Assembly (NCBI RefSeq): GCF_032854445.1
Contig: NC_088299.1
Coordinates: 17,353,608-17,417,607 of the forward strand
Direction: 5' to 3'
Source: Liolophura sinensis
Taxonomy: Eukaryota; Mollusca; Polyplacophora; Chitonida; Chitonidae
Length of the DNA: 64,000 bases
The notes under the pieces were generated by a model that did no database searches, was not told the origin of the DNA, and worked only from the letters and a program-made list of their open reading frames with translations. Shown here in pieces: positions 29,901-42,537 of the stretch (position 1 is the first letter of the stretch; each line of letters begins with the position of its first letter). The translations under genes were made by a program, and so were the position numbers.

Positions 29901-32735
29901 GGCTATACACCAGTCGCTGTGGTTTACAAAATGCTCTCTGTTTTCCTCTGTGTTTATACACCAGGCTCTGTGATGTACAAAATGCTCTCTGTTTTCCTCT
30001 GTGGTTATACACCAGCTTATACACCAGGCACTGTGATTTACAAAATGCTGTCCGTTTTCCACTGTGGTTATACACCAGTCACTGTCGTTTACAAAATGCT
30101 CTCTGTTTTCCTCTGTGATTATTCACAAGGCACTGTGATTTACAAACTGCTCTCCGTTTTCCTCTGTGGTTATACACCAGTCACTGTGGTTTACAAAACG
30201 CTCTTTGTTTTCCTCTGTGGTTATACACCAGGCACTGTGATTTACAAAATGCTGTCCATTTTCCTCTGTGATTATACACCAGACACTGTGGTTTACAAAA
30301 TGCTTTCTGTTTTCCTCCGTGGTTATACACCAGTCACTGTGATTTACAAAATGCTCTCTGTTTTCCTCTGTGATTATACACCATGCACTCTGTGATTTAC
30401 AAAATGCTTTCTGTTTTCCTCTGTGATTATACACCATGCACTCTGTGATTTACAAAATGCTCTCTGTTTTCCTCTGTGGTTATGCACCAGTCACTGTGGT
30501 TTACAAAATGCTCTCCGTTTTCCTCTGTGATTATACACCAGTCACTGGTTTACAAAATACTCTCTGTTTTCCTCTGTGATTATACACCAGGCACTGTGAT
30601 TTACAAAATACTCTCCGTTTTCCTCAGTGATTAAACACCAGGCACTGTTGTTTGCAAAATGTTCTCTGTTTTCCTCTGTGGTTATACACCAGGCACAGTG
30701 GTTTACAAAATACTCTCTGTTTTCCTCTGTGCTTATACACCAGTCACTGTGGTTTACAAAATGCTGTCCATTTTCCTCTGTGGTTATACACCAGACACTG
30801 TGGTTTACAGAATGCTCTCTGTTTTCCTCTGTGGTTATACACCAGTCACTGTGGTTTACAGAATGCTCTCTGTTTTCCTCTGTGGTTATACACCAGTCAC
30901 TGTGATTTACAAAATGTTCTCTGTTTTCCTCTGTGGTTATACACCAGTCACTGTGATTTACAAAATGCTCTCTGTTTTCCTCTGTGTTATACACCAGGCA
31001 CTGTGATTTACAAAATGCTGTCCGTTTTCCTCTGTGGTTATACACCAGTCACTGTGGTTTACAAAATGCTCTCTGTTTTTCTCTGTGGTTATACACCAGG
31101 CTTTGTGATGTACAAAATGCTCTCTTTTTTCCTCTGTGGTTATACACCAGCTAGTGTGGTTTACAAAATGCTCTCCGTTTTCCTCTGTGGTTATACACCA
31201 GGCACTGTGATTTACAAAATGCTGTCCGTTTTCCGCTGTGGTTATACACCAGTCACTGTCGTTTACAAAATGCTCTCTGTTTTCCTCTGTGATTATTCAC
31301 AAGGCACTGTGATTTACAAAATGCTCTCTGTTTTCCTCTGTGGTTATACACCAGACACTGTGGTTTACAGAATGCTCTCTGTTTTCCTCTGTGGTTATAC
31401 ACCAGTCACTGTGGTTTACAAAATGCTCTCTGTTTTCCTCTGTGGTTATACACCAGTCACTGTGGTTTACAAAATGCTGTCCGTTTTCCTCTGTGGTTAT
31501 ACACCAGCTACTGTGATTTACAAAATGCTCTCTGTTTTCCTCTGTGGTTATACACCAGGCACTGGTTTACAAAATGCTCTCTGTTTTCCTCTGTGGTTAT
31601 ACACCAGGCATTGTGATTTACAAAGTGCTCTCTGTTTTCTTCTGTGATTATTCACAAGGCACTGTGATTTACAAAGTGCTCTCTGTTTTCCTCTGTGGTT
31701 ATACACCAGTCACTGTGGTTTACAAAATGCTCTTTGTTTTTCTCTGTGGTTATACACCAGTCACTGTGATTTACAAAATGCTCTCTGTTTTCCTCTGTGG
31801 TTATACACCAGTCGCTGTGGTTTACAAAATGCTGTCCATTTTCCTCTGTGGTTATACACCATGCACTCTGTGATTTACAAAATGCTCTCCGTTTTCCTCT
31901 GTGATTATACACCAGACACTGTGGTTTACAGAATGCTGTCTGTTTTCCTCTGTGGTTACACACCAGGCACTGTGATTTACAAAATGCTCTCTGTTTTCCT
32001 CTGTGGTTATGCACCAGTCACTGTGGTTTACAAAATGCTCTCCGTTTTCCTCTGTGGTTATACACCAGGCACTGGTTTACAAAATACTCTCTGTTTTCCT
32101 CTGTGCTTATACACCAGGCCCTGTGGTTTACAAAATGCTGTCCATTTTCCTCTGTGGTTATACACCAGTCACTGTGATTTACAAAATGCTGTCCGTTTTT
32201 CTCTTTGGTAATACACCAGTCACTGTGGTTTACAAAATGCTCTCCATTTTCCTCTGTGGTTATACACCAGGCACTGTGGTTTACAAAATGCTCTCTGTTT
32301 TCCTCTGTGCTTATGCACCAGGCCCTGTGGTTTACAAAATGCTCTCTGTTTTCCTCTGTGGTTATACACCAGTCACTGTGATTTACAAAATGCTGTCCGT
32401 TTTTCTCTGTGGTTATACACCAGTCGCTGTGGTTTACAAAATGCTCTCCATTTTCCTCTGTGGTTATACACCAGGCACTGTGGTTTACAAAATGTTCTCT
32501 GTTTTCCTCTGTGGTTATACACCAGGCACAGTGGTTTACAAAATACTCTGTTTTCCTCTGTGATTATACACCAGGCAGTGTGGTTTACAAAATACTCTCT
32601 GTTTTCCTCAGTGATTAAACACCATGCAGTCTGTGGTTTACAAAATGCTCTCCGTTTTCCTCTGTGGTTGTACACCAGGCACAGTGGTTTACAAAATACT
32701 CTCTGTTTTCCTCTGTGGTTATACACCATGTCAGT
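26983..32735. repeat. 51-bp satellite array, about 110 copies
   Basis: Unit period 51 bp, e.g. consecutive copies at 27071 and 27122. Core: CTCTGTTTTCCTCTGTGGTT, ATACACCAGACACTGTGG, TTTACAGAATGCT. Because 51 is 17 codons, the plus strand stays open for 1,132 codons from 26997 with the period MLSVFLCGYTPDTVVYR, and the minus strand for 507 codons twice. Variants cluster (GAC/GTC/GGC before ACTG; GG/GA before TTTAC). Higher-order duplications are listed among the findings. I treat this as satellite DNA and not as a gene: no splice context, no non-repetitive domain, all frames similarly open. Confidence 0.95.
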
Positions 32736-33115
32736 CTGTGGTTCCCTTCAGGCATTATGATTTCCCTGAAGGTTAACACCTGGCTCTCTCATTTACACCA
32801 GACACTTTAGTTTCCTCTGTGGACTTTCCAGGGACTTGTTTCTTATGTTTTACATCGGGCACTGTGGTTTGCTCTATTGTTTACACCTAACACTTAAGTT
32901 TCCTCCGTGGTTTACACTAGGCAGCCTTGTTTGCTTTGCGTTTTACACCATGCTCTCTGCTTTTCCCAATGATTTACACCAGTCACTCTGGTTTCTGTTG
33001 TGGTTTACACCAGGCACTCTAGTTTCCTTTGTTTTACACTAAGCACTCTGGTTTCCTCTGTTTTACACTAAGCACGCTTGTTTCCCTTATGGTTTACAAC
33101 AGGCCTTCTGGTTCC
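32736..33115. repeat. Decayed border of the 51-bp satellite
   Basis: Units become short and irregular: TTTACACC(A/T)GGCACTCTGGT and TTTCCTCTG recur with variable spacing until about 33115, a typical array edge. Confidence 0.8.
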
Positions 33116-35018
33116 CTACAACCATTGTCATGGGTGCTCTTTAGTAGATGGAAATGTTATGAAATTAATACAGAAATGAATAAGGAAATCTTTGAATGCT
33201 ACAATCAGGCTGCATACCTTGTGATGTCCAGTAGACATCAATTCTGTTCTTCAAGGAGGACAAAAAAGAAGATCTGGTTCAAATCACATCCTTATTAAGA
33301 TGCATTTAATAATGCCAGGGCAGCTTGTAGTTCATCAGTGAATTAATTGTCCTTGAGCACTCCTGGATCTATAATACTGATTTCCATTGTATACGGGACA
33401 AGCTTTTGTTTACGCGACTTATTGAACAAACAAATAGTGACATGATCTTATAGTGACATGATCATCAAAGCTCACTAATGCTGAAGCCTACTACTGATTG
33501 TCACTCAGAAGGATTGTAAATTGCCCTAGGGCTAAAAGAGGCTGGGATGACTGCAGGAGTTTTGTCTACATTAAGAACTCCCTCATGAACAGGTAAGTCA
33601 GTAATAATATGTAGAATATCAAGTGATCTTTAAAGGGTAAAAAACATGAAATGTGAAGTAAGCATCAGTAGAAATGCAATTAAAAACTCTGAAAATACAG
33701 CTACCTGTTTATATTTGTTTTCTTTAAAATTATTTGCACTTCAAATGTTTGGATTGTGAGAGGGTCTTTATGGAATTTATGGATAATGATCTTAAGCCTG
33801 TAAGGATAAGAATGCCTCTGTTTTGTTGAAATTAGACTAGTGTGAAAATGTGTATAAACTGAAAGTAGTTGTGCATCATTAGTGATCAAGAAATGTGTAG
33901 AAATTGAAAGTTCTGCATCTTTAGTGATCAAGAAACACATTGCAGTGTCTCCTGCTGTTAATTGATGTATAACATATATGTATGCCAGTCGTGTCTATGG
34001 CATCTAATGCAGCTAAATCAGCTTATTCAAGCTGCCAGGTCATGCAGTTAACCCAACAATAATTTATGGAGACAGGCGCAATCATTATGTATGTGGTTAA
34101 TTTTAATCTGAATATTAAAAAAGCCCTGCACATTGTTGCCATTTCTTAAGAGCATATCTTGATGGGGTGTTAGGTAAGGCTGTGTGGATGGAGGGAATAT
34201 TTTTGTGGCAGTTACGGTGATGTGTGGTGTACAGAGCTAACTAAACTGTGAAAAGGTTACATTGTACTGCTATATAGGGCAGGTATGGTCTGTTGTATAC
34301 ACCAACAAAGCAGATCAAAATAGGTGGAGGGAAAATTTCCAAGGAAACAGGAAGTTAAAGAACACAAGTTGTAGGGTCAGAGATAGGTATTATGGGGTGA
34401 GTAGATTTTGGTACGTGAAGGGGAAATGAACTCAGGCATAGCAAGCTACACTCAGGTAAATTATTGATCATTTTTGTCATTAGCTGCTTCCTGCTGGATT
34501 GAAGAATGTGCCCTGATTAGGCCCTGTGAGTGCAAGCTCTATCGTGTGGCGGGGGAGGTCACAATAAGCGCTCATTAATCTGTTATACAACTCCAACATC
34601 TGTCATATACACATCAACTGAATCCTCAAGCAACATCTTCATATACTCCTATAATATGTCTATTACCCTCCTATTTTTAGTTGATGTTTTCTAGATTTTG
34701 TAGGGCTATGTGTTTAGCCGTTAGTAATCACATGTACTGTAATGATACTGGTACACAAATCACTCTGAGTATCTGGCAGTAAAGCCTGGGAAGGCTGGGC
34801 ATGTTTACTGAGAACCATAAAGTGGGCATAGTTAGAAGCTTAATTTAGAGTCTTCACATTCTTTTCTATCCGGAACATGTTGATAGTTTTAATGTAAAAG
34901 TAGTTACATAGTACCTTTAGATGTAACTCTCAGATAAATTCCAAATTAAATAAGCAGTCAGTGATAGTGCTCCATGTACTTTGTTTGATCTGTATAAAGG
35001 CCGGGCTGCTACTCACAG

Positions 35019-35091
35019 ATTCACTGTGACCGTGCTTCAGGCCTTCAGGCAGCTCAAGAAACTTAGAGGAAAGAATCAAGACAATGAGCAG
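35019..35091 (+). CDS. Exon-like segment, unidentified
   Basis: Acceptor-like CTGCTACTCACAG, 24 open codons FTVTVLQAFRQLKKLRGKNQ-DNEQ, then a consensus donor CAG|GTAAGT. The frame is also open upstream to 34981. The peptide looks protein-like (amphipathic, basic) but I do not recognise it, and no partner exon is proven. Confidence 0.3.
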
Positions 35092-37392
35092 GTAAGTTGT
35101 TTATCAGGTTATTTAGGTGGACATATTTTGAGATTAATCTTCAGTGATACTGTGAGATGTGTATTGAGAAGTGAACAAGATTGCTTTTTAAAAAAATGGG
35201 TTAATTTCATCTGAAAATCACTCTTTTTTTTATTGTACTTAACTGTATTGTTTGGAATTTGTATTTTCACGTATTGCGACATGGCTACAGTATTTAATTG
35301 TGAAATGTGCGTTTGTGAGCCAGTTATGCGCTGTCTAATGCTCGCTGAAAACCACTTGTCAAGTTCCACCAGTGTACTGTGCATATTCACATATATAATG
35401 GTTTAGTCTGCATGGGCACCCATAACGCTGATCACCATCATAAAGAGAAAATTTGTTGAGTAAGGTAACAAACAAATAAGTAAATAAATTGTAAACTGTA
35501 TACTGCAGGGTATATCAGTACTGAGTACTGCACACACTCAGCGTGTACATCTGCTTTCTGTGGTACATGTCTATGTTTTCCTACTGAGGCTAACTTAGCC
35601 ACATTGTTGTGGCTGCCCTTGGGGTACATGCATTTACAGGATGATGCTGTGATAGGTGTGTATTTGTGAGCTTGTTTTAATACAGCTCTGGTACTTTTAC
35701 ATGTATTTCTCCTCACCCAGGGATATACTCATTGTTGTGATTTGCCTTGGGGCTGTTTTGAAGGTAATTAATGCAGAAAGTGGCAGTTTATGTGTAAACA
35801 GCCATTCCACATACACCATGTTTGCTAGTTAACCACAACCTGGTTTATGTCATGCCGCAACACATTACACCTACCATCTTAGTGCCATTTAATTCTACGT
35901 GCATAAGTTTATCAGACCTGTTAGTACAAAACGTGAGCAAAATTATAGATGTATGTTGTGCGCAATCAGATTGTGTTGCAGTGATCTCTGTCATGTCTAT
36001 TGGCGACATGTGTATATTTGATAGTAAATGATTGAAATGATCTTGAGCTTCGTGTGGGTCACAATGGATATGAATTATTATGTTCATGTTAACTCGAATT
36101 ATTATTCCCCTACTGGTACCCAGGTGGTGCTGCAAGTTTGCACCCTGTCTTGCAGACTGTCATGCAGTTTCCCATAAAAATGATTCATCGCATGGAATTG
36201 AAACTTGGCACATGGCTCCACCATGGCAAGTTTGAGATCAAGTGTGAGTTTCGGGCCTTGTCATTTTGTTCATTTTGGACAAAACTGTGGTCATTGTTGT
36301 TAACTTTTGGACTTTCACAATTTGCTGGATTTTGTTACAAAATGTTTAATTGAATCTTGGTATGTGTATTATTTTAACGGACTGGAAATTTGGAAATAAC
36401 TATCCTCTTGTCTGATTCTCTGTTGAATTGTAAGCACTCTGTGATGTGTGTGTGTGAACGTAGCCATCCATGTTCACTAGTTCCTAATTCACTTGACCAT
36501 GCAGTGATAATGCTGCAGGGGCCTCCTTAGCACTCTGAGCTCCAGGCCAGTATGTGTCACGTCAACACCTTTATACACTGCTTGTGCATGTACCTGTAGT
36601 GAAGGGTCTGTTTTTAAGATATCCATGTAACCATGCGTGTTAAGTGCTTTGTTTCTAGGGAGTCTGGGATCACACTTAACTGTTACATGTGTACCAGATC
36701 ACCAGTATGGTAATCATGTGGTAATTTGGTAGGGTGCATGCTGATTTTCACTGTTTATCTGTTGTATAAAAATGAGCGGATTACAACTGTTTATTCAGCA
36801 AGGAAAATGGGATATTGCATGCATGTATTCCAGATGAAATGTAATTGAGGTGAACATCGTGGGTTAAAACTGGCTCTAATTACATGTATTTACCGTACCA
36901 TGCTATTTGACATGCATCGCCATATGCATGTGCTGGTAAGTTTAGTGATCTTTGAAAAGAGTGTTTGATACACATGTGCGAAAGACTTGTACATGTCCAG
37001 ACACACTGTACATGGATAATGGTGGATGTGATTTTCAGCACTTTCTGAGAACATTGCTGTTAGGGACACTCTAGGTAGCATTCGTAAGACCTGCTGTGTT
37101 TTTCCCCCACAGTAAGTAAAAGCTTAATTATGCGTGCAATCGTTTGTTTGGTGTTATGTGTCCCAAGCTTTTTCTGCAACAGTGTGAAGAAATGGGAATG
37201 TATGTGGATTTCACTCATGCCGTAGTCTGCTTTTGATACGAACTAAAGCCACCAGAAAGCTTAAAGGAGAAGAAAACTTAAAAACATGACACTATAGGCT
37301 GAAAAGAGCACATTTTTTCTTATCTGGTGGTGCCTGCTGCAAAATTTTGCGAGTTTTCCTCACTAAACACGTGAAGCCTGAATATGGCAAAG

Positions 37393-37715
37393 CTAGCATA
37401 AATCGCTGAGTCCATTGCGTCTTCCAGCTTTAACACCCTGTAATTTGTGCTCTGCGTGTGGTGCCTCTCGGCCAATACGAGTTGTTAAAACTGCTGGCTT
37501 GTTCGTGTAAACTCGGAACCTATGTCCAACATTCGGGTTTCCCCGATCGTCAAGCTGAAAACGAACTGTGCTGTTAGCTTCTGGGAAGAAGAGTTCTGCC
37601 ATAAATGTATGAACTGCACTTCGGCGTGTTTCTGCGGCAATTCTCCTCCTAACATAGAAGACTTCAGGACTAGTTCTTAGGCAAAACGGAGTCGCCCACG
37701 GCAGATTTTGGCCCT
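37393..37715 (-). other. Unidentified open segment, more GC-rich than flanks
   Basis: On the minus strand the frame is open for about 105 codons, including MAELFFPEANSTVRFQLDDR and VGHRFRVYTNKPAVLTTRIG. Base composition is clearly richer in G+C and CpG than the surroundings. It could be an exon, or a piece of a transposon gene; I do not recognise the family. Confidence 0.3.
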
Positions 37716-40344
37716 GGCTTTATTGATAATTTATCAACTTGAAGTACATATTAGAATTTTTTTTTGGCATGCGCCTGCGAGGAAATGCATACTCTTTTCA
37801 ATGATATTTGATATTTAAATTTTTTTCTCCTTTAATCTTTAATTGCTATTAATTAGCCACTTTAAGGATATTACAGACATTTGAAACCTAGTTTCCACAA
37901 TTTTGAAAACAGGATCTACATTGTTAATTGATGGTTTTGCTAGGAATGTTAATGAGGTTAAACCATAGACAGATGGATGTAGACGCATGGGCTCAGAACA
38001 GTCTGAATACCCTCTGGTATTGTGATACATAAAACACAGGGATAAAAATATTTATTTAATTCTACAACAAAGGCCATTGGGTTACCTGCTTGAAATAAAA
38101 AAAACATTATGTATTTCAGAGTTATGTAAGCATGGATAAAAGTCTAATGACTGACTACAGTTTCAAAAGAGGTTAAGATAACAGACTTCAAGAGAGGATT
38201 AAAATGTTACGTTCACTTTTTAATAGCCACCGTGAAATACATATGTACGTCTATGTCAAGGTCATTAGTCTGCTCCTGAAGCTGATACTGCTTTATAGTG
38301 ATCATAAGATGTGTGTCTCTTTTATATGTAGCTCTTATCTTTGATCAAAATAGCGTACAGGAATACATGTATGAAAAGACAGGTGAAATCTTCATTTCAA
38401 AGTTTTGCTTTCAGTCCGTAACTGCATGTGTATTGTCTGTGAGATTAGACTAGACAGGATGTAGGGGGTATTGTGTAAGTGAGCACATGTATTAATTTAA
38501 TATTCAGTATTTTTATAGTAGTTAAGATATAGTTGAACACAATGACACTGAGGCATCTGAAGAAGTAAACCACATATGGACAATGGACAAATGTTTATTG
38601 TTGTGAATGATTAAACATAAATGCAGTATAGGAAAACTGATGGTCAAGTTTGAATGCAAGTTCCAAAATACACTGCAATGACATGTTGGAAACAGCGGCT
38701 GTCAGTTTTTTCTCAGTAGTATATTATATAAACTAAAACATGAGATATACAATGTATGCCCTTGGCACAGGTGTATAACAGAATCTAATTTTGTCCAGAG
38801 TGGGGAACTTCCTTTATACATGTACAATTGCTCTCTTAATGGTTAGACTAATGCACTGCCTAGGCCATAAATAACAAAACGTGTTGGGCATAACATCACT
38901 ATGCATAAAAAGTAGGATAGGGTGGCAGGGAATTCTTGTATTATTCTGGCTGATAAAGATTGTTATAGGGATTTTGAAAACATTACCATTTACAGAAAAC
39001 AAAAAACACAAAATAAAAAAATTCCATCAAAATTAAAAAACAAAACCCTTAATGTACCTAATTCGGAAGATCAGTCAGCTTATTCCAAACAAACATGTTG
39101 ATACTGCTGGCCCATTTGCTGGCATATTTGCTGGCCCATTTCCACCCATCGGTCTGGATTCCCAGTCTCGTGCAGACATGGATGGGTTTGAAAGCTTGTT
39201 TAGGCAGATCATTTCAAAACCTGAGCAGTGTCCCACAGCGCCTGATAATGGTTTTATTCAGTGAGGTTATGAGGTGTGAGCTGAATTAATTTCACTGTGG
39301 AGGACGGGATAGGGGGTGGGGGTGGTGATGTTATTACTGGAAGATGAATTGCTACAGTAATATGAGAGGATCAGTAGCTCTCACCCCACCCAGCCCTGGC
39401 AGCGCTCAATAAATGAGTGAATGGAGTCTTTGAAATGCATGAAAATAATGAAGTGTCAGTCTTTGTAAGAGTGATGTATTGGGGCAGTGGGTGTACCCTG
39501 TTGTGGATGTTTCTGTGTATGTGCTCAGACAGAGGGTGGTAAAATGAGTATAGTCTGTCTATGATGCAATCAAGGAGAGGCAGATAATACATCACGTTAT
39601 ACAGGATGCCTTAGGTGAAGCATACAGGAACCTTGGCCTTGCGTGTATTGATATTTGCATTTATGCTGCATCATGGACAAAACTGAGAAAAGAATAAGGG
39701 CAGTAATGCAGAACTTGAAGTTGTGGTTTTTCCACATGGTTTTAGTGACTTACCCTAAATAACCACACATTTTGTCTATTGACTAACTTGCCCATTTTCC
39801 CTGATTCTGAGAGTTCTATTGATTTCAGAAAGGTGTTTTGATATTAGCTGGGAACATGGGATGATTTTCTACCAGAAAAAGTGTCAGCACCAAAAATAAA
39901 ATCTTGTGGCATTTATTGCGTGTAAAAATGCACTTTTTGTGGGCGAAATTTTAGGTCATTTAGGGTATAGAAATATGAGTACATATTATGGTATATGAAG
40001 AACTAGTATATACAAATAGTTTACAGTGTTATTTGTGAAGCTGACTCATATTGTAACTTAATATATTAGAAAAGAGCTTTCCAAACCAAAAGTGAATCTA
40101 ACTTGTCCGTGACGCTGTGTTATGACAAGTTACTTTTGTTTTGGACAGATAACTGTCGTAACTGTTTATTGGTGTGTAATGCATTAAGCTGTCATTCTGA
40201 TCGTGTGAGCGCATACATGTATGGTTTATGAATAAGACGAAAATGATCAAAGTCTTTTTTATTGTCACAATATTCTCTTTTCACATGTTTAAATTACTGG
40301 CGGCAAAAAGTAGAAAATGAATATACCTAATGTGATTCCACAAC

Positions 40345-40555
40345 TTTTTTGCATGTTTGCAAGGTGATTATTCAAGCATGTTCTGAAAGCATTATTCTGT
40401 GTTGACTGATAAACTTTTTTTTGTGACACCCTGAAACTGACAAATCAAACCAATGTTGATTTATCTCGAAAATCAAATTAAAAATGTACATAAAGTGCAC
40501 TGAAAGCGGCTCTTTCATATGCATAAAGGTTGGGGAATTAGGGTAAGGTTGTACC
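40345..40555. repeat. Dispersed repeat, copy 2
   Basis: Second copy of the element in EIF2S2 intron 5 (9280-9480), same strand, with the same order of conserved blocks and several small indels. Confidence 0.65.
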
Positions 40556-41251
40556 GATGACATTTATGCTAGCTATGGACAAACTGCCTTGTCCAAAAAG
40601 CCTTACTGAGTGGTTGGCTACCCTACCATGGGAAAGCTGACCTCCAAGATGTGCCCCATAAATAGTAGTGTTTATATGTATCTACATTGGACTCTGTCTT
40701 CATTAGCCTTTTCCTAAGGGCTAAATAAAATTAAAGATTAATTATTAATTAATTTTTTTGATGATTGTGTGAAGCGAATGTTATCATAAATATCAGAAAT
40801 GTTTTTACTTGTGAAAGGTGGAAAATCATTTTCACCTTTAAATTCACAAGAAAAAATATTTATAATATTCAACCTTCAAGGTGCAGTATTTTATTTCTTA
40901 TTTATATTTTACCAATATCATGATTTGTGTATTTGAACAAGTTTAAGCAATATTGTTAATAAGCATGACGTTGTGACATGATGACATTGTGCTAAGCTAG
41001 GATTGCTCCCCATCTGGATAATATCACATCCGAGAGGTTCAGCATTTCATTGTGTTGCATGCTGTGACATCATTAGAGAAACAAATCCAACGCAGCACAC
41101 TAAACCTCTCCCCTTTGTGTTATATTATGTCACATCTGCTGTCTGCTTTGAATGTCGCTGTTTTGACAGTTCCTACTTCCCTACCCTAACCCATTTGCAT
41201 ATGGAAATGTAAATAATGTCTTGAGCGATCCGGTATAATGAATTAATTATT

Positions 41252-41379
41252 GCATGTTTCAGAGTAGAACATCTCGATTTGTGGGCTCTCGTCAGCTGAT
41301 GTAGAACTTGTGCTCCACGCTCGTTGTACATCACCTGTCTCGAGCCGACAAATCACGATGTTCCACTCTGAAACATTCA
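41252..41379. repeat. 128-bp foldback palindrome
   Basis: ATGTTTCAGAGTAGAACATC on the left pairs with GATGTTCCACTCTGAAACAT on the right, and the similarity continues inward (GATTTGTGGGCTC with GAGCCGACAAATC, then GATGTAGA with TGTACATC) to a small loop near 41315. Likely a MITE-like foldback or a long hairpin. Confidence 0.85.
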
Positions 41380-42481
41380 ACAATTGTATAGTGTTCATTT
41401 GTGACGTCACCTCATCAGAGTGTGTAATAACAAAACTGATGTTTAACTCTAGCCAATGAGATATCACTTTTATCAGTGAAGGAAAACCTGACATTTCACC
41501 TGAATACAAATAATAAATGTACACATTTATTTGTTATAGCTTGAATACACAATAATTGTTTTGTACACCACGGCAAAAGAAAAAAAAAAGCTGAAATATG
41601 ATTACATATATATGTAGGAGTCTTTTGTGCTTTTACTTCCTTTTCTGGTAACAAACAATTCTGAATCATTCCCATATATGAATTAATTTTCATGTTTATA
41701 AGTTTTGTTTTTTAGTATATTTGCAGAGAAAAATGCCCCAAAAAAATAAAGGTCATGAAATATTACTTTTTGGTGCCCAAACATACATTTTTCAAGTAGG
41801 TTCCCAGTAAAACCTCAAAATGCTTTTCACAAAGATCAATATAATTTTTTTGGCCTAGCAGCTCAACACTAGTGTGGCTGCAGTTTAAGTTAGCACTGCA
41901 CTGCCTTATATGTGACTGACACGCAGGGATATTGACAGCTCCCTTTTAGTGCAATGTAAATTGTCATATTTAAATGTATTGATTGTCATCAAAGTTTTTC
42001 TGATTTATTTGTTATAGTGGCATTGTACAGGAAGCACAGCTGATGCATGCTGTCAGGCTGAGTTTGTACTTAAAGTTTAAGTCGAGTGTATAAAAGTGCA
42101 CTTTCAGCTGGAAGCACATGAAGGCCTTAAAATGACACTTTGGATTCCAACATGTAAGTTTTTATGATGAAAAATTAATCAGAGGTCACAAAAACTTTGA
42201 AGTGGATGCTATAAGGGGGATAAATCAAACACAACATGGGAGACTGTGTCATCTGAGAATGCCAAACTTGAGGTGTAATCCAGAAAGTGATTTGACTCGA
42301 AAAACAAATGAAACTGATCCATTCATCATGTTGATGGGCCTTGGGATCTGTCGTGTCTCAGTTCCTGTCTTATATTTGGCCTGTCAGATTGGTGCAGTTT
42401 TTTTCACGCCCTTTGTGTCAGCTGAGGTCAGCTGTGTCCAGTGTTGTTGGTATCTGACAGGAACCATTTTGTTTTACTCAG

Positions 42482-42537
42482 AGGATAATTATGTGGAGAG
42501 CTCCCGCCTGTCTGTGACAACCCACATCCAGTCGCAG
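42482..42537 (+). CDS. Exon-like segment, unidentified
   Basis: Acceptor CATTTTGTTTTACTCAG with a good pyrimidine tract, 18 codons DNYVESSRLSVTTHIQSQ, donor CAG|GTAGCT. Plausible as an internal exon; identity unknown, and phase does not link it directly to 35019-35091. Confidence 0.3.

Noticed and set aside
26997-30395. 1,132-codon plus-strand frame as a giant repeat protein gene
   Set aside because: The frame is open because the satellite unit is 51 bp; other frames and the opposite strand are open for the same reason, there is no unique domain, and splice or promoter context is absent. Kept as a finding only.
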